Shown here: positions 1 through 10,265 of the stretch, piece by piece | Position numbering within the stretch: the stretch's first letter is position 1 | Layout: the number at the start of each line of letters is the position of its first letter | Source of the DNA: Microbulbifer litoralis | Lineage (GTDB): Bacteria; Pseudomonadota; Gammaproteobacteria; Pseudomonadales; Cellvibrionaceae | DNA length: 64,000 nt | Reading direction: 5' to 3' | Assembly (NCBI RefSeq): GCF_023634065.1 | Contig: NZ_JALKCV010000001.1 | Coordinates: forward strand, 310,001 to 374,000 | Notes under the pieces: generated by a model | Told to the model about the DNA's origin: nothing | What the model saw: the letters and a program-made list of their open reading frames with translations, nothing else | Databases searched by the model: none | Position numbers and translations under genes: made by a program

Positions 1-870
1 GGGCTGACGTCGCTGGGCCAGGTGGTGGACAAGGACCAGTCGCTGGCACTGTTCGCATTCCTGGAGCAGTTCCCACTCTCCGGGCTGTTTTCATTCGTCG
101 CCGTGATCATGGTGATCGTCTTCTTTGTCACCTCGGCGGACTCCGGGGCCATGGTAGTGAATATGCTGGCATCCCATGGCCGCGACGACACCCCCATGTG
201 GCAGCGCATTTTCTGGTGTGCCCTGATCGGGGTCGTGGCCATCGCGCTACTGCTGGCCGGCGGGCTCGCCTCCCTGCAGACAGCCGCCATCGCCAGTGCA
301 CTGCCCTTCTCGGTCATCCTGATGATCGCCATCTACGGGCTGATCTCCGCCCTGCGCACCGATACCGTCAAGCGGCTGTCGCAGTCGGCACCGGTCGCGC
401 CGGTCACCGCGCGCAACCCGGTGGGCTGGCGGCGGCGGCTCCGAAACCTGATCGAGCTGCCATCGCTGGAAGAAGTGCGGGAGTATATCCGCGATGTGGG
501 CGAGCCGGCACTGCGGGAGTTCGCCGAGGAAATGGACAGGAGTGGCTATACCACCGAGATCGTCCACGGCGACAACAGCTATGTTTTCCTGCGGGTGTTC
601 CAGGGCGACGAAGTGGATTTCCTGTACGGCCTCCACCCCAAGGCGCACCTGAAACCCAGTGCCGTACTGCCGGAACACGCGGACTTTTCCGACCAGAAAC
701 TGGACGACACCACCGACGACGGCAGCGAGGAAAAATACTTCCGCGCGGAAGTGCACCTGCACGAGGGTGGGCAGGATTACGATGTGATGGGCTGGACCGA
801 TGACCAGCTGCTCACGGATATCCTGTCCCAGTACGAACGCCACCTGCAGTTCCTGCACACGCTGCGCTGA
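1..870 (+). CDS. BCCT-family transporter, C-terminal part (truncated by window start)
   Basis: The reading frame is open from the first base and ends in TGA, so only the last ~289 residues are present. It aligns by eye with the last ~290 residues of the complete neighbour at 1090-3078: shared blocks include KDQSLALF, FVTSADSGAMV, MLASHGRDDTP and GEVDFLY-type segments in the soluble tail. BCCT proteins are 12-helix Na+- or H+-coupled importers of betaine, choline or carnitine; the long soluble C-terminal tail (from about residue 125 of this fragment) is typical of the BetT-like subgroup, where it takes part in osmosensing. The two genes are tandem paralogues, not an assembly duplicate, because the tails differ at many positions. 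Substrate cannot be told from the sequence. Confidence 0.9.
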   Translation, partial: GLTSLGQVVDKDQSLALFAFLEQFPLSGLFSFVAVIMVIVFFVTSADSGAMVVNMLASHGRDDTPMWQRIFWCALIGVVAIALLLAGGLASLQTAAIASALPFSVILMIAIYGLISALRTDTVKRLSQSAPVAPVTARNPVGWRRRLRNLIELPSLEEVREYIRDVGEPALREFAEEMDRSGYTTEIVHGDNSYVFLRVFQGDEVDFLYGLHPKAHLKPSAVLPEHADFSDQKLDDTTDDGSEEKYFRAEVHLHEGGQDYDVMGWTDDQLLTDILSQYERHLQFLHTLR

Positions 871-1089
871 TCATCCGCAATGGCCGGCGGCCGCCATGCG
901 CGGTCTCCGGCTCCCTTCCCTACCGTCGACCCAGCGGCAACATTGTTGCAACAACGCCCGCAACAAATGGCCAGCCAGCTCAGGTAACTAATCCACCAGC
1001 GGCGCCTGTTTCGACTACCCTGAAAATGTCAGCATTTTATTCCGGCGGATTCCGCGCCGGATATCGGTATTTTCAGCCCGGGCGACGCG

Positions 1090-3078
1090 ATGAAACTGCG
1101 AACGACAGACGACGGGAAGGCCAAACTCGACCCACCGGTTTTCTACACTTCCACCGGCCTGCTGCTGTTGCTGGTGGCCTACGCGGTCTTTTTCCCCGAA
1201 GACGCGACACAACGCTTCCAGAGCCTGCAGAACGCCATCGTCGACTATATGGGCTGGTACTACGTACTGATCGTGGCCGTGCTGCTGGTAACGGTGGTGG
1301 TCATCAGCCTGTCCCGTTTCGGCGATATCAAGCTGGGCCCCGAACACGAGAAACCCGAGTACAGCTACGGCTCCTGGATCGCCATGCTGTTTTCCGCCGG
1401 TATCGGTATCGGGCTGCTGTTTTTCGGCGTGGCCGAACCGGTAATGCACTACCTGAACCCGCCGGACGCGCAGGCCGGCAGCGTCGAGGCGGCGCGCGAG
1501 GCGATGGTACTCAGCATCTTCCACTGGGGCTTCCATGTCTGGGCCATCTTCGCCGGCGTGGCGCTGATCCTCGGCTACTTCAGCTATCGCCACAACCTGC
1601 CGCTCACACTGCGCTCGGCGCTCTACCCGATTATCGGCGAACGTATCCACGGCCCCATCGGTCATGCGGTCGACGTCTTCGCCATTGTCAGTACCGTCTG
1701 TGGTACCGCCACGACACTGGGCTTCGGTGTCCTGCAGATGAATTCCGGTCTCAACCACCTGTTCGGCATTCCGGTGAGCAATATCACCCAGGTCATACTG
1801 ATCGCGGTAACCACCTCGGTGGCGACAGTCTCGGTGGTGGTCGGCCTGGATGCCGGCATCAAGCGCTTGTCACAACTGAATATGAGCCTGGCGGCCATCC
1901 TGTGCCTGACCATCCTGGTACTCGGCAGCACCGTGTTCCTGTTCCAGGCATTCGTGCAGAATGTCGGCAGCTACCTGTCGGTGCTGGTCAACCGCACCTT
2001 CAACCTCTACGCCTACGCCCCCACCGACTGGATCGGTGGCTGGACCATTTTTTACTGGGGCTGGTGCCTGAGCTGGTCGCCATTCGTGGGGTTGTTCATC
2101 GCGCGCATTTCCCGCGGCCGCACCATCCGTGAATTTATCGTCGGCACGCTACTGATGCCGACCCTGATCACCATTGTCTGGCTGACGGTGTTCGGCAATT
2201 CGGCACTCCGTTTTATCCGCGAGGAGGGCCTGCAGTCCCTGGCCGATATCATCGAGAAAGACCAGTCGCTGGCCCTGTTCCAGTTTCTCGAGCAGTTTCC
2301 CTTCTCGGGCGTACTGTCGCTGCTGGCCATTGTGCTGGTGGTGATATTCTTCGTCACCTCGGCGGATTCCGGCGCGATGGTGATGAATATGCTCGCCTCC
2401 CACGGCCGCGACGATACACCGGTGTGGCAGAGGATCTTCTGGGCCGCCATCATCGGCGTGGTGGCCATCGCGCTGCTGCTGGCCGGCGGGCTGGCCTCGC
2501 TGCAGACCGCGGCGATTACCAGTGCCCTGCCCTTCTCACTGATACTGCTGGTGGCCATCTACGGGCTGATCAAGGCGTTGCGAACGGATTCCGCCAAGCG
2601 CGATGCCCAGAGTGCGCCGGTGGCGCCGGTCAGCGCGCGCAACCCGGTGTCCTGGGAGCGGCGTCTCAGGAACCTGGTGCAACTGCCATCCCTGGCGGAG
2701 GTACACGACTATATCGAGAGCACTGGCCTTCCCGCCATGCGCGATTTCGCCGCGCAGATGGAGAAAAACGGCTTCCAGGCCGAGGTCAGCGAAGGGGAAA
2801 ACTCGGTGGTGAGCCTGAATGTATTCCAGGGCGATGAGGTCGACTTCCTCTACAGCATTCACCCCAAGGCGCACCTGAAGCCCAACGCCAGCAACCCCGA
2901 TGCAGAGCTGGACGACACCTACGACGACGGCTCGCCGGACAAATACTTCCGCGCCGAGGTGCACCTGAGCGAAGGTGGCCAGGACTACGATGTCATGGGC
3001 TGGACCCGGGACCAGTTGCTGACGGATATCCTGTCGCAGTATGAGCGGCACCTGCAGTTTCTGCACAGCCTGCGCTGA
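1090..3078 (+). CDS. BCCT-family (BetT-like) transporter
   Basis: Full-length 662-residue inner-membrane transporter of the betaine/choline/carnitine family. Visible family marks are the GIGIGLLFFGVAEPVMHY stretch in the Na+/substrate core (about residues 100-120), the tryptophan-rich WTIFYWGWCLSWSPFVG segment near residue 320 and FVTSADSGAMV near residue 420, followed by a long soluble C-terminal domain (about residues 500-662) found in BetT-type members. The ATG at 1090 gives a short charged N-terminus before the first helix, as usual for the family. It follows a close paralogue with a 219-bp gap. The pair probably imports compatible solutes for osmoprotection; choline or betaine is the likeliest substrate class, but this is family inference. 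Confidence 0.93.
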   Translation: MKLRTTDDGKAKLDPPVFYTSTGLLLLLVAYAVFFPEDATQRFQSLQNAIVDYMGWYYVLIVAVLLVTVVVISLSRFGDIKLGPEHEKPEYSYGSWIAMLFSAGIGIGLLFFGVAEPVMHYLNPPDAQAGSVEAAREAMVLSIFHWGFHVWAIFAGVALILGYFSYRHNLPLTLRSALYPIIGERIHGPIGHAVDVFAIVSTVCGTATTLGFGVLQMNSGLNHLFGIPVSNITQVILIAVTTSVATVSVVVGLDAGIKRLSQLNMSLAAILCLTILVLGSTVFLFQAFVQNVGSYLSVLVNRTFNLYAYAPTDWIGGWTIFYWGWCLSWSPFVGLFIARISRGRTIREFIVGTLLMPTLITIVWLTVFGNSALRFIREEGLQSLADIIEKDQSLALFQFLEQFPFSGVLSLLAIVLVVIFFVTSADSGAMVMNMLASHGRDDTPVWQRIFWAAIIGVVAIALLLAGGLASLQTAAITSALPFSLILLVAIYGLIKALRTDSAKRDAQSAPVAPVSARNPVSWERRLRNLVQLPSLAEVHDYIESTGLPAMRDFAAQMEKNGFQAEVSEGENSVVSLNVFQGDEVDFLYSIHPKAHLKPNASNPDAELDDTYDDGSPDKYFRAEVHLSEGGQDYDVMGWTRDQLLTDILSQYERHLQFLHSLR

Positions 3079-3127
3079 CAGGTCGGCGCCACTTGTGCAG
3101 AATAGCGTTTTTTGCGAGTAACGCCCC

Positions 3128-3664
3128 ATGACCCTGCTACAGACACCGCGACTGAATCTGCGCGAGCTCGACAAGAACGACGCACCGCTGCTGCTGGCAG
3201 TGCTGACCGACCCGGACTTCCTGCGCAATGTCGGCGACCGCGGCGTACATACCGAGGAAGATGCCCGCCGCTACATCATCGACGGCCCCCTGGCCATGTA
3301 TCATCAGCACCGGTTCGGCATGTACAAGGTCGAACTGAAAGACGGCACCGCTATCGGCCTCTGCGGGCTGGTCAAGCGCGACGGGCTGGACGACGTGGAT
3401 ATCGGTTTCGCCTTCCTGCCGGCTTACCGCGGCCAGGGCTATGCGTTCGAGGCCGCCGAAGCGGTGATGCACTATGGCCGCGAGACCATCGGCCTGAAAC
3501 GCATCGTCGCCATCGCCCAACCCACCAACGAAGCCTCCGTCAACCTGCTGAGGAAACTCGGTCTGCACGCCGAGAAAACCATCAAGTTGCCGAAGGACGA
3601 TGAAGAGTTGCTGTTGATGGCCTGGAGTGCCGCTGAAAATCGCACGCCGCAGGAACAGGGCTGA
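3128..3664 (+). CDS. GNAT-family N-acetyltransferase (RimJ/RimL-like)
   Basis: A 178-residue protein with the layout of the RimJ/RimL branch of GNAT enzymes: the opening TPRLNLREL strand, an IGLCGLVKRDGLDDVDIGFAF core, and the acetyl-CoA loop PAYRGQGYAFEA at about residues 98-109. The NEASVNLLRKLG motif near residue 140 is the usual helix that closes the acetyl-CoA site. Such proteins acetylate protein N-termini or small amines; the substrate here is unknown. It starts 49 bp after the BCCT gene and could share its transcript, though no functional link is obvious. The ATG at 3128 lies a suitable distance from a weak GAGTAACG ribosome-binding region. Confidence 0.85.
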   Translation: MTLLQTPRLNLRELDKNDAPLLLAVLTDPDFLRNVGDRGVHTEEDARRYIIDGPLAMYHQHRFGMYKVELKDGTAIGLCGLVKRDGLDDVDIGFAFLPAYRGQGYAFEAAEAVMHYGRETIGLKRIVAIAQPTNEASVNLLRKLGLHAEKTIKLPKDDEELLLMAWSAAENRTPQEQG

Positions 3665-3667
3665 CAG

Positions 3668-3704
3668 AAAAAAGGCGAGCACTCCTGGGGGAGAGCGCCT
3701 CGCC
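3668..3704 (-). terminator. Rho-independent terminator for the sodium:solute symporter gene
   Basis: On the minus strand a GGCGAG...CTCGCC stem with an inner CTC/GAG-type pairing is followed by six T residues. It lies 27 bp beyond the stop codon of the symporter gene at 3731, and also sits just after the plus-strand acetyltransferase, so it may insulate the two convergent units. Confidence 0.7.
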
Positions 3705-3730
3705 AAGGATGGTAGGGGGTTGGATCTACA

Positions 3731-5437
3731 TCAGTGCGCAGTGGCCTCGCCGGCTCCTTTGGGGAAGCGGATATCCGCCACCATGTCCTGCACATGCTTC
3801 GGCGCGTCGCTGGTCATACGCGCGACCCCGACGGCCACAGCAAAGTTCAGCAGCATGCCCAGCGTACCGATGCCCTCCGGCGAAATACCGAACCACCAGT
3901 TGTCCGGCGTATTCGCGGCCGGGTTGATGAACTTGAAGTAGATGATGTAGGCCGCGGTAAAGGTGATACCGGACAGCATGCCTGCAATCGCCCCCTCCTT
4001 GTTCATACGCTTGCTGAAAATCCCCATGATGATCGCCGGGAAGAAGGAGGACGCGGCCAGCCCGAAGGCGAACGCCACCACCTGTGCGACAAAGCCCGGT
4101 GGATTGATCCCCAGGTAACCGGCGATACAGATGGCCACCGCCGAGGCGATGCGGGCGTAGCCGAGCTCCTGCTTCTCGGAGATATTCGGCATCAGGTTGC
4201 GTTTCAGCAGGTCGTGGGAAATGGACGTCGATATCACCAGCAACAGGCCCGCTGAAGTGGACAGCGCCGCGGCCACCCCGCCGGCGGCGACCAACGCGAT
4301 GACCCAGGCCGGCAGGTCGGCGATCTCCGGGTTTGCCAGCACCATGATATCGCGGTCGATATCCATCTCGTTGCGCTCATCGCCGGAGTAGAACATCTTG
4401 CCGTCACCGTTCTTGTCCTCCCAGCTGATCAGGCCGGTACTCTCCCAATTGCCGATCCAGCTCGGCGCCTTTTCGTAGGCGGTACCCTGCGCATCCGGGC
4501 CGTTGATGGTATCGATCATATTGACCCGCGCAAAAGTCGCGATGGCCGGTGCGGTGGTGTACAGCAGCGCGATAAACAGCAGTGCCCAGCCGGCGGACTT
4601 GCGCGCGTCCCGTACCTTGGGCACGGTAAAGAAGCGCACGATCACGTGCGGCAGGCCGGCGGTGCCCACCATCAGCGCGGCGGTGATGAAAAATACATCG
4701 ATGGTACTTTTCGTCCCCGACGTGTACTCGGCAAAGCCCAGTTCCGCCGACAATCCATCGAGCTTGTCCAGCAGGTAGGTACCGGAACCGTCGTTCAGCT
4801 CACCGCCGAAGCCGATCTGCGGAATCACGTGGCCGGTCATCATGATGGAGATGAAAATCGCCGGCACCAGGTAGGCGCAGATCAATACGCAGTACTGGGC
4901 CACCTGGGTATAGGTAATGCCCTTCATGCCGCCGAGCACCGCGTAGAAGAACACGATCCCCATACCGATGATCACGCCCCAGGTGATATCCACCTCGAGG
5001 AAACGCGAGAAGACCACGCCCACGCCGCGCATCTGCCCCGCCACATAGGTAAAGCAGACGAAAATCGCGCAGATTACCGCCACGGTGCGCGCCGTCTGCG
5101 AGTAGTAGCGGTCGCCGATAAAGGCCGGTACCGTGAACTTGCCGAACTTGCGCAGGTAGGGCGCCAGGCAGAGCGCCAGCAGCACATAGCCGCCGGTCCA
5201 GCCCATCAGGTAGACGGCGCCATCGTAGCCCATGAACGAGATCAGGCCGGCCATGGAAATGAACGAGGCCGCCGACATCCAGTCCGCGGCCGTGGCCATG
5301 CCGTTGGCCACCGGGTGCACACCGCCGCCGGCCACGTAGAAGTCGTTGGTGGAACCGGCGCGGGCCCAGAGGGCAATGCCGATATAGAGCGCGAAGGTCG
5401 CACCGACGATCAGGAACGTAAGTGTCTGAATATCCAT
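3731..5437 (-). CDS. Sodium:solute symporter (ActP-like, DUF4212-partnered type)
   Basis: A 568-residue protein of the SSS family, with about 13 membrane segments. Landmarks are the N-terminal helix followed by [15 protein letters not shown], the core [26 protein letters not shown] region near residues 48-72, and [26 protein letters not shown] in the later half. An aqueous loop (about residues 300-365, with [18 protein letters not shown]) is an insertion seen in the bacterial symporters that are paired with a small DUF4212 protein. That partner ends 9 bp upstream. These transporters are usually annotated as acetate/monocarboxylate importers. The nearby acetyl-CoA synthetase and CrbS/CrbR-type regulators support acetate uptake here. 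A terminator follows the gene at 3668-3704. Confidence 0.9.
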   Translation of the reverse strand: MDIQTLTFLIVGATFALYIGIALWARAGSTNDFYVAGGGVHPVANGMATAADWMSAASFISMAGLISFMGYDGAVYLMGWTGGYVLLALCLAPYLRKFGKFTVPAFIGDRYYSQTARTVAVICAIFVCFTYVAGQMRGVGVVFSRFLEVDITWGVIIGMGIVFFYAVLGGMKGITYTQVAQYCVLICAYLVPAIFISIMMTGHVIPQIGFGGELNDGSGTYLLDKLDGLSAELGFAEYTSGTKSTIDVFFITAALMVGTAGLPHVIVRFFTVPKVRDARKSAGWALLFIALLYTTAPAIATFARVNMIDTINGPDAQGTAYEKAPSWIGNWESTGLISWEDKNGDGKMFYSGDERNEMDIDRDIMVLANPEIADLPAWVIALVAAGGVAAALSTSAGLLLVISTSISHDLLKRNLMPNISEKQELGYARIASAVAICIAGYLGINPPGFVAQVVAFAFGLAASSFFPAIIMGIFSKRMNKEGAIAGMLSGITFTAAYIIYFKFINPAANTPDNWWFGISPEGIGTLGMLLNFAVAVGVARMTSDAPKHVQDMVADIRFPKGAGEATAH

Positions 5438-5446
5438 GATGCGCTC

Positions 5447-5767
5447 CTATTGACCGAATTCTTCGACGGGTTGCGGCTGCGCCGGTGCTTCCGGCGCCTC
5501 GTCATCCTCGTGCACGCTGTACTTTCGGTCCAGCTTGTTCATCTGCACCACATAGACCGCGATCAGGGCCAGGAATATATAGATGGATCCCTGCTGCGCA
5601 AACCAGAAGCCGAGCTTGAAGCCGCCCAGGCGGATCGCATTCAGCTGTTCGACAAATAAAATACCGCAGCAGAAAGACGCGACAAACCAGACACCGAGCA
5701 GTATCAGCATCAGGCGTATGTTTTCTTTCCAGTAATCGTCTGCGTGTTGTTCGCTTTCAAAACTCAT
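5447..5767 (-). CDS. DUF4212 domain-containing membrane protein, symporter small subunit
   Basis: A 106-residue protein with two predicted membrane helices (about residues 20-45 and 55-80), starting MSFESEQHADDYWKENIRLM. The DUF4212 family (sometimes called 'sodium/substrate symporter small subunit') is nearly always encoded directly upstream of an SSS symporter, as here with a 9-bp spacer. I chose the ATG at 5767, which has a GGAG ribosome-binding sequence 8 bases away; an in-frame ATG three codons further upstream is also possible. Its exact role is not established; co-transcription with the 3731-5437 symporter is clear from the spacing. The acidic, proline-rich tail (EDDEAPEAPAQPQ) is low complexity. 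Confidence 0.88.
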   Translation of the reverse strand: MSFESEQHADDYWKENIRLMLILLGVWFVASFCCGILFVEQLNAIRLGGFKLGFWFAQQGSIYIFLALIAVYVVQMNKLDRKYSVHEDDEAPEAPAQPQPVEEFGQ

Positions 5768-5890
5768 TGTTATCACTCCGTACTTATTATCGGTTATCGG
5801 AACTCTCGATCATGCAGTCATACAGTCATGCTGTCATGCCCTTGTGTCATCAACGCTCCACCCATCTTGCGAAGCGCCGGACAAACTCAC

Positions 5891-7207
5891 TCAGAACACA
5901 TATTTCACAGAAAACTGCAGCCGTTGCAACTCCCCCTCGTCATCCGCCAGCGACCCGCTGGTGTTCTCCACCTCCTTGTTTGCCAGGATATATTCGCCCC
6001 CCAGGGTCATTTTCGGTATCGGTGAATAGAGCAGGTTCAGGTGCATACTGCGGTAGGCGGAGGCGGTGGTGTCGGACACGGTGTCCGGGTTATCCGCCCG
6101 CGACGCGGACAGCACCAGGTTGCTGCGCCAGGTCTCACTCCAGAAATGGCGCAGCGCGACGAAGCCGCCGCTCTGGTCGATCAGGTCGATATTCCCGTCC
6201 GCCTCGATAATGCCGGCGCGGTAGCCGTTCAGGCCCATATAGCGGCCCAGCGCGTTGCCGCTGCTCAGCATAAAGCGGATGTCGTCGCGGCCGAACTGGT
6301 ATTTGCCCGAAACGCTGATGGCGTGGCCGCGCACGGATTCATTGTCGGCACCGTCGTCGTAGCTCAGCTCGCGGCTCAGGGACGCCACCGAGTAGCTGAA
6401 ATCCCCGGCGCTGTTGTTGTAGCGCAAGACCAGGTCCGGTGTACCGCTGTCGTCGTAGGGATTTTCCGTACCGTTGTACAGGGTTGTGGCCGGGTTCTCC
6501 GCGGCCAGTTGCAGGCTGCCGTTGCCTATCTTGTGGCTGTAGCGCAACTGCGGCTGGCGCTCGAAAATGGTACCCACCGGGCCGACAAAGTCCATCCCCT
6601 CCGGCAGCGCGCCGACGTTGAAAAAAGTCGACCAGGTCTGGCCCGCCAACAGGCTGCGGCGGTCGTCCATCTGCCAGTCCACATAGGCATGGCGCAGGCG
6701 CTGGGCGTAGGAATTGCTGATGCGTTCATCGCCCTGGCCTCCGGCCATGGCATCTATCTCGAGATGGGTCCGCACCTCGCCGCCGGCCACCGCTGTGCGA
6801 CTCTTGATAAACAGGCGCGAGGACTTGGCGTGGGAATTGAACTTGGTGTCACCGCCCTCACCACCGACGGGAATCGTCGAAGGCACCAGGAAATCCTCGC
6901 CCACGCCGGCGGTGGCGGCATTGCCGTCGGAGTAGTCGCTGAACTCGCTGTCCAGCTTCATGAAACCACCGATCTCGATCTGCGTACCCTGCTGTGGCTG
7001 CTCCGGCTCCGGGTTCTCCACCACGGTGCGGCGCTGCTGCTCCGCCTCCGCGGCCAGCCGGTTCACCTGTGCCTGCAGTTCCTCGATACGCAGCTGCAAC
7101 TCCTCGTTACTGCTCTGGGCCAGGGCCGCCTGCGACACCGGGCCAATCATCATCGCCGACGCCAGGCCTGCGGACAGGCCGGCGGTTTTTATTCTTGTAA
7201 ACGACAT
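5891..7207 (-). CDS. DcaP-like trimeric outer-membrane porin
   Basis: A 438-residue secreted protein. It has a signal peptide (about residues 1-30, ending AALAQ), then a periplasmic coiled coil (EELQLRIEELQAQVNRLAAEAEQQRR), a proline-rich linker and a beta-barrel that ends in phenylalanine (VKYVF), the outer-membrane assembly signal. Blocks such as GGFMKLDSEFSDYSDG, RSRLFIKSRT-like and GQTWSTFF are typical of DcaP-type porins, which take up dicarboxylates or other organic acids. It starts after a strong GGAGGGAG site and is divergent from acetyl-CoA synthetase, with the symporter pair downstream, so it plausibly provides outer-membrane entry for the same organic-acid substrates. The substrate itself is inference. 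Confidence 0.85.
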   Translation of the reverse strand: MSFTRIKTAGLSAGLASAMMIGPVSQAALAQSSNEELQLRIEELQAQVNRLAAEAEQQRRTVVENPEPEQPQQGTQIEIGGFMKLDSEFSDYSDGNAATAGVGEDFLVPSTIPVGGEGGDTKFNSHAKSSRLFIKSRTAVAGGEVRTHLEIDAMAGGQGDERISNSYAQRLRHAYVDWQMDDRRSLLAGQTWSTFFNVGALPEGMDFVGPVGTIFERQPQLRYSHKIGNGSLQLAAENPATTLYNGTENPYDDSGTPDLVLRYNNSAGDFSYSVASLSRELSYDDGADNESVRGHAISVSGKYQFGRDDIRFMLSSGNALGRYMGLNGYRAGIIEADGNIDLIDQSGGFVALRHFWSETWRSNLVLSASRADNPDTVSDTTASAYRSMHLNLLYSPIPKMTLGGEYILANKEVENTSGSLADDEGELQRLQFSVKYVF

Positions 7208-7383
7208 AAGCTCCCTCCGAGCGCGGGTTGTCGAAATACTGCCTTGTCACCGACGATGGAAACCTGTCTGCGCCGCTTTGGGTATTAACCATTGGTCTAA
7301 ACCTCCCTGCGCCTTCGACTTATGTCTAATACGCCCGCTCGCCAGGCCGATGCAGAATGCGGGCAATAAGAACAGGCAAGATG

Positions 7384-9354
7384 ATGAGGTGCACTGTGCC
7401 CGAGGAAACCGTCTACCCCGTACCGGCGGCCTACGCCGGCCGCTCCCTGCTGAATGAAAGCGCCTATTTCGAACTCTACAACCGCTCCATCGAGGACAGC
7501 GAGGGCTTCTGGCGCGAACAGGGCCGGCGGCTCGACTGGATCCGGCCCTACACCCGGGTCAAGGACGTATCCTTCGCCAGGGACGACCTGCATATCCGCT
7601 GGTACGCCGACGGCACCCTGAACGTGGCCGCCAACTGCCTCGACCGCCACCTGGATGAACACGGCGACGATACCGCCATCCTGTGGATCGGCGATGAACC
7701 GGGCGTCTCCCGGGAAATCAGCTACCGCGAACTGCACCGGGATGTGTGCCGCTTCGCCAACGGACTCAAGTCCCTCGGCGTGCGCAGGGGAGATGTGGTC
7801 ACCATCTACATGCCGATGATCCCGGAGGCCGCGGTGGCCATGCTGGCCTGTGCGCGCATCGGCGCGGTGCACTCGGTGGTCTTTGCCGGCTTCTCTCCGG
7901 AGGCGCTGGCCGGGCGCATGGACGACGGCAGGTCGCACACGCTGATCACCGCCAACGCCGGCGTGCGCGGCGGCAGGCCGGTGCCGCTGAAAGACAATGT
8001 CGACAAAGCCGTGGCCCTGTGCCGGGAAACCTGCGTCGACAACGTGGTGGTAGTGAATGACACCAGCGACAAGATCCAGTGGCACGAAGGGCGCGACCGC
8101 GACTACGGCGAACTGGTCGCGCAGCAGGACGACGACTGCCCGCCGGAGGAAATGAATGCGGAGGACCCGCTGTTTATCCTCTACACCTCCGGCTCCACCG
8201 GCAAACCCAAGGGCGTGCTGCACACCGGCGGCGGCTACCTGGCCTACACCGCCCTGACTCACGAATACGTATTCGACTACCGCCGCGGCGAACGCTACTG
8301 GTGCGCGGCCGATATCGGCTGGATCACCGGCCACTCCTACATTCTCTACGGCCCACTCGCAAATGGCGCCACCACAGTGATGTACGAGGGCGTGCCCAAC
8401 TACCCGGATGTGACGCGTGTGGCGCAGATCATCGACGACCACCGCATCAATATCCTGTATATCGCCCCCACCGCGATTCGCGCGCTGATGGCCGAGGGCG
8501 ACAAACCCGTGGCCGGCGCCGACCTGTCCAGCCTGCGGCTGCTGGGTACCGTGGGCGAACCGATCAACCCACAAGCCTGGAAGTGGTATCACCGCACCTT
8601 CGGCCGCGGCCAGTGCCCGATCGTCGACACCTGGTGGCAGACGGAAACCGGCGGCGCCATGCTCACGCCGCTGCCCGGCGCCACCGCGCTGAAACCCGGT
8701 TCCGCCACCCGCCCCTTCTTCGGCGTGCGGCCGGCGCTGGTGGACAACGACGGCAAACTTCTCGACGGCGCCGCCGAGGGCAACCTGGTGCTGCTGGACA
8801 GCTGGCCCGGGCAGATGCGCACCGTGTTCGGCGACCACCAACGCTTTGTGGACACCTACTTCAGCACCTTCGACGGCATGTACTTCAGCGGCGACGGCGC
8901 GCGCCGCGATGCCGACGGTTACTACTGGATCACCGGCCGCGTGGACGACGTGCTCAACGTCTCCGGCCACCGCATGGGCACCGCCGAACTGGAGAGCGCG
9001 CTGGTGGCCCACGAGGCGGTGGCGGAGGCGGCGGTGGTCGGCTTCCCACACGAACTGAAGGGCCAGGGCATCTATATCTACGTGACCCTGAACAGCGGCC
9101 TGGAGCCGGACGAGAAGATGCGCATGGAACTGCGCGGCTGGCTGCGCAGCGAGATAGGCCCCATCGCCACGCCGGACGTGATCCAGTGGGCCCCGGGCCT
9201 GCCGAAAACCCGCTCCGGCAAGATCATGCGCCGCATACTGCGCAAGATCGCCGCCGGCGAATGCGACCAGTTGGGAGACATTTCCACCCTGGCGGATCCA
9301 TCCGTGGTGCAACAGTTGATCGAGGAACACGCGGCGCTGGCGCAGAGCGCCTGA
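7384..9354 (+). CDS. acs: Acetyl-coenzyme A synthetase
   Basis: An AMP-forming acyl-CoA ligase of 656 residues, the usual Acs length. It activates acetate to acetyl-AMP and then acetyl-CoA in the cytosol. The sequence shows the N-terminal Acs domain ([16 protein letters not shown]), the ATP/phosphate loop [11 protein letters not shown] (about residue 265), the acetate-pocket motif WWQTETGG with the tryptophan that restricts acyl size, and the C-terminal [13 protein letters not shown] containing the lysine commonly controlled by acetylation. The start is uncertain among ATG 7357, 7381 and 7384; I prefer 7384 for its spacing from an AGG-containing site. Together with the adjacent symporter and two-component system it forms an acetate scavenging module. 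Confidence 0.95.
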   Translation: MRCTVPEETVYPVPAAYAGRSLLNESAYFELYNRSIEDSEGFWREQGRRLDWIRPYTRVKDVSFARDDLHIRWYADGTLNVAANCLDRHLDEHGDDTAILWIGDEPGVSREISYRELHRDVCRFANGLKSLGVRRGDVVTIYMPMIPEAAVAMLACARIGAVHSVVFAGFSPEALAGRMDDGRSHTLITANAGVRGGRPVPLKDNVDKAVALCRETCVDNVVVVNDTSDKIQWHEGRDRDYGELVAQQDDDCPPEEMNAEDPLFILYTSGSTGKPKGVLHTGGGYLAYTALTHEYVFDYRRGERYWCAADIGWITGHSYILYGPLANGATTVMYEGVPNYPDVTRVAQIIDDHRINILYIAPTAIRALMAEGDKPVAGADLSSLRLLGTVGEPINPQAWKWYHRTFGRGQCPIVDTWWQTETGGAMLTPLPGATALKPGSATRPFFGVRPALVDNDGKLLDGAAEGNLVLLDSWPGQMRTVFGDHQRFVDTYFSTFDGMYFSGDGARRDADGYYWITGRVDDVLNVSGHRMGTAELESALVAHEAVAEAAVVGFPHELKGQGIYIYVTLNSGLEPDEKMRMELRGWLRSEIGPIATPDVIQWAPGLPKTRSGKIMRRILRKIAAGECDQLGDISTLADPSVVQQLIEEHAALAQSA

Positions 9355-9505
9355 CACGGGGCCCTCGAATCCCCCGCAGGCAGGCCCCGGCAAAAGTGAA
9401 GTACCCCAGAGCTGTACCCGATAGTTATAAATAATAAGAAAGCGGCGGACCGCCGCCGTAAACTGATGTGCCCTCCCCGGAGGGCCCGTTGACGATGAGG
9501 GAGCG

Positions 9506-10216
9506 ATGGGTATGCACTCGAATACCGATAATACGGTGCGTAAATTCATTATCGCCGATGACCACCCGCTGTTCCGCAGCGCGCTGCGCCAGTCCATTGC
9601 CAGCGCCTTTCCCGAAGCCGAGCTGCACGAGGCGGAGGATATGGAGAGCCTGCAGCGCTGCGCGGCCGAACACGGCGATTGCGACCTGCTGTTGCTGGAC
9701 CTGCACATGCCGGGTGCGCGCGGCTTCAGCGGCCTGATTTTTCTCAGCGGCCAGTACCCGGAACTGCCGGTGATGGTGGTGTCCGCCAACGAGAAGCCGG
9801 AAGTCATGTGCCGCGCGATCGACTACGGCGCCTGCGGTTTCCTGCCCAAATCGGCGCCGGTGGAAACCATCAGTGCGGCGCTGCGGCAGGCACTGGCGGG
9901 CGACATCTGGCTGCCCGACGGCGTGGCCGCACAGTGCGCCGGCGAATCCCCGGAGCTGGCCGTGGCGGATGTGGTCGCATCGCTGACGCCGCAGCAGTTC
10001 CGCGTCGCCACCATGCTCGCCGAGGGCCTGCTGAACAAGCAGATCGCCTACGAAATGCACGTCACCGAAGCTACCGTCAAGGCGCACCTGACGGCGCTGT
10101 TCCGCAAACTGGACGTCAACTCCCGCACCCAGGCGGTGCTGGCGCTGGGCAGCCTGGATGTGGAGCCACCGGGGCAGTTCACCCCGCCGCCGAAACATTC
10201 GCCGGCCTTGGCCTGA
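9506..10216 (+). CDS. LuxR-type response regulator, CrbR/ErdR-like
   Basis: A 236-residue two-component regulator. The receiver domain covers about residues 10-125, with the acidic pocket DDHP near the N-terminus and the phospho-acceptor aspartate (about D65) in LLLLDLHMP. The C-terminal LuxR/NarL helix-turn-helix (about residues 160-215) contains LTPQQFRVATMLAEG and NKQIAYEMHVTEATVKAHL. It lies between acs and a convergent SSS-type hybrid kinase. In Vibrio and Pseudomonas the equivalent pair CrbS/CrbR (MxtR/ErdR) turns on acs and the acetate symporter when acetate must be reused, so this protein probably controls the same genes here. An in-frame ATG two codons downstream is an equally good start. 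A 7-bp repeat array begins 4 bp after the stop. Confidence 0.9.
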   Translation: MGMHSNTDNTVRKFIIADDHPLFRSALRQSIASAFPEAELHEAEDMESLQRCAAEHGDCDLLLLDLHMPGARGFSGLIFLSGQYPELPVMVVSANEKPEVMCRAIDYGACGFLPKSAPVETISAALRQALAGDIWLPDGVAAQCAGESPELAVADVVASLTPQQFRVATMLAEGLLNKQIAYEMHVTEATVKAHLTALFRKLDVNSRTQAVLALGSLDVEPPGQFTPPPKHSPALA

Positions 10217-10220
10217 AGGC

Positions 10221-10261
10221 TCGGGACTCGGGACTCGGGACTCGGGACTCGGGACTCGGGA
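10221..10261 (+). repeat. Tandem 7-bp repeat array (TCGGGAC), about 6 copies
   Basis: Five perfect copies and one partial copy of TCGGGAC begin 4 bp after the stop codon of the response regulator gene. The same heptamer occurs in arrays at 29924-30000 and 32247-32309, each time reading GGGACTC in the sense direction of the gene that has just ended. Confidence 0.95.
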
Positions 10262-10265
10262 AATC

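Noticed and set aside
1015-1758. Long antisense open frames over BCCT and other GC-rich genes
   Set aside because: They are shadows of high-GC coding on the other strand, have histidine/glutamine/arginine-rich composition and no family motifs.
1-3078. Assembly duplication of the BCCT gene
   Set aside because: The two copies differ at many residues, especially in the tails, so they are real paralogues.
10221-10261. CRISPR array suspicion for the 7-bp arrays
   Set aside because: The repeat unit is only 7 bp with no unique spacers and no cas genes; it is a simple tandem repeat.
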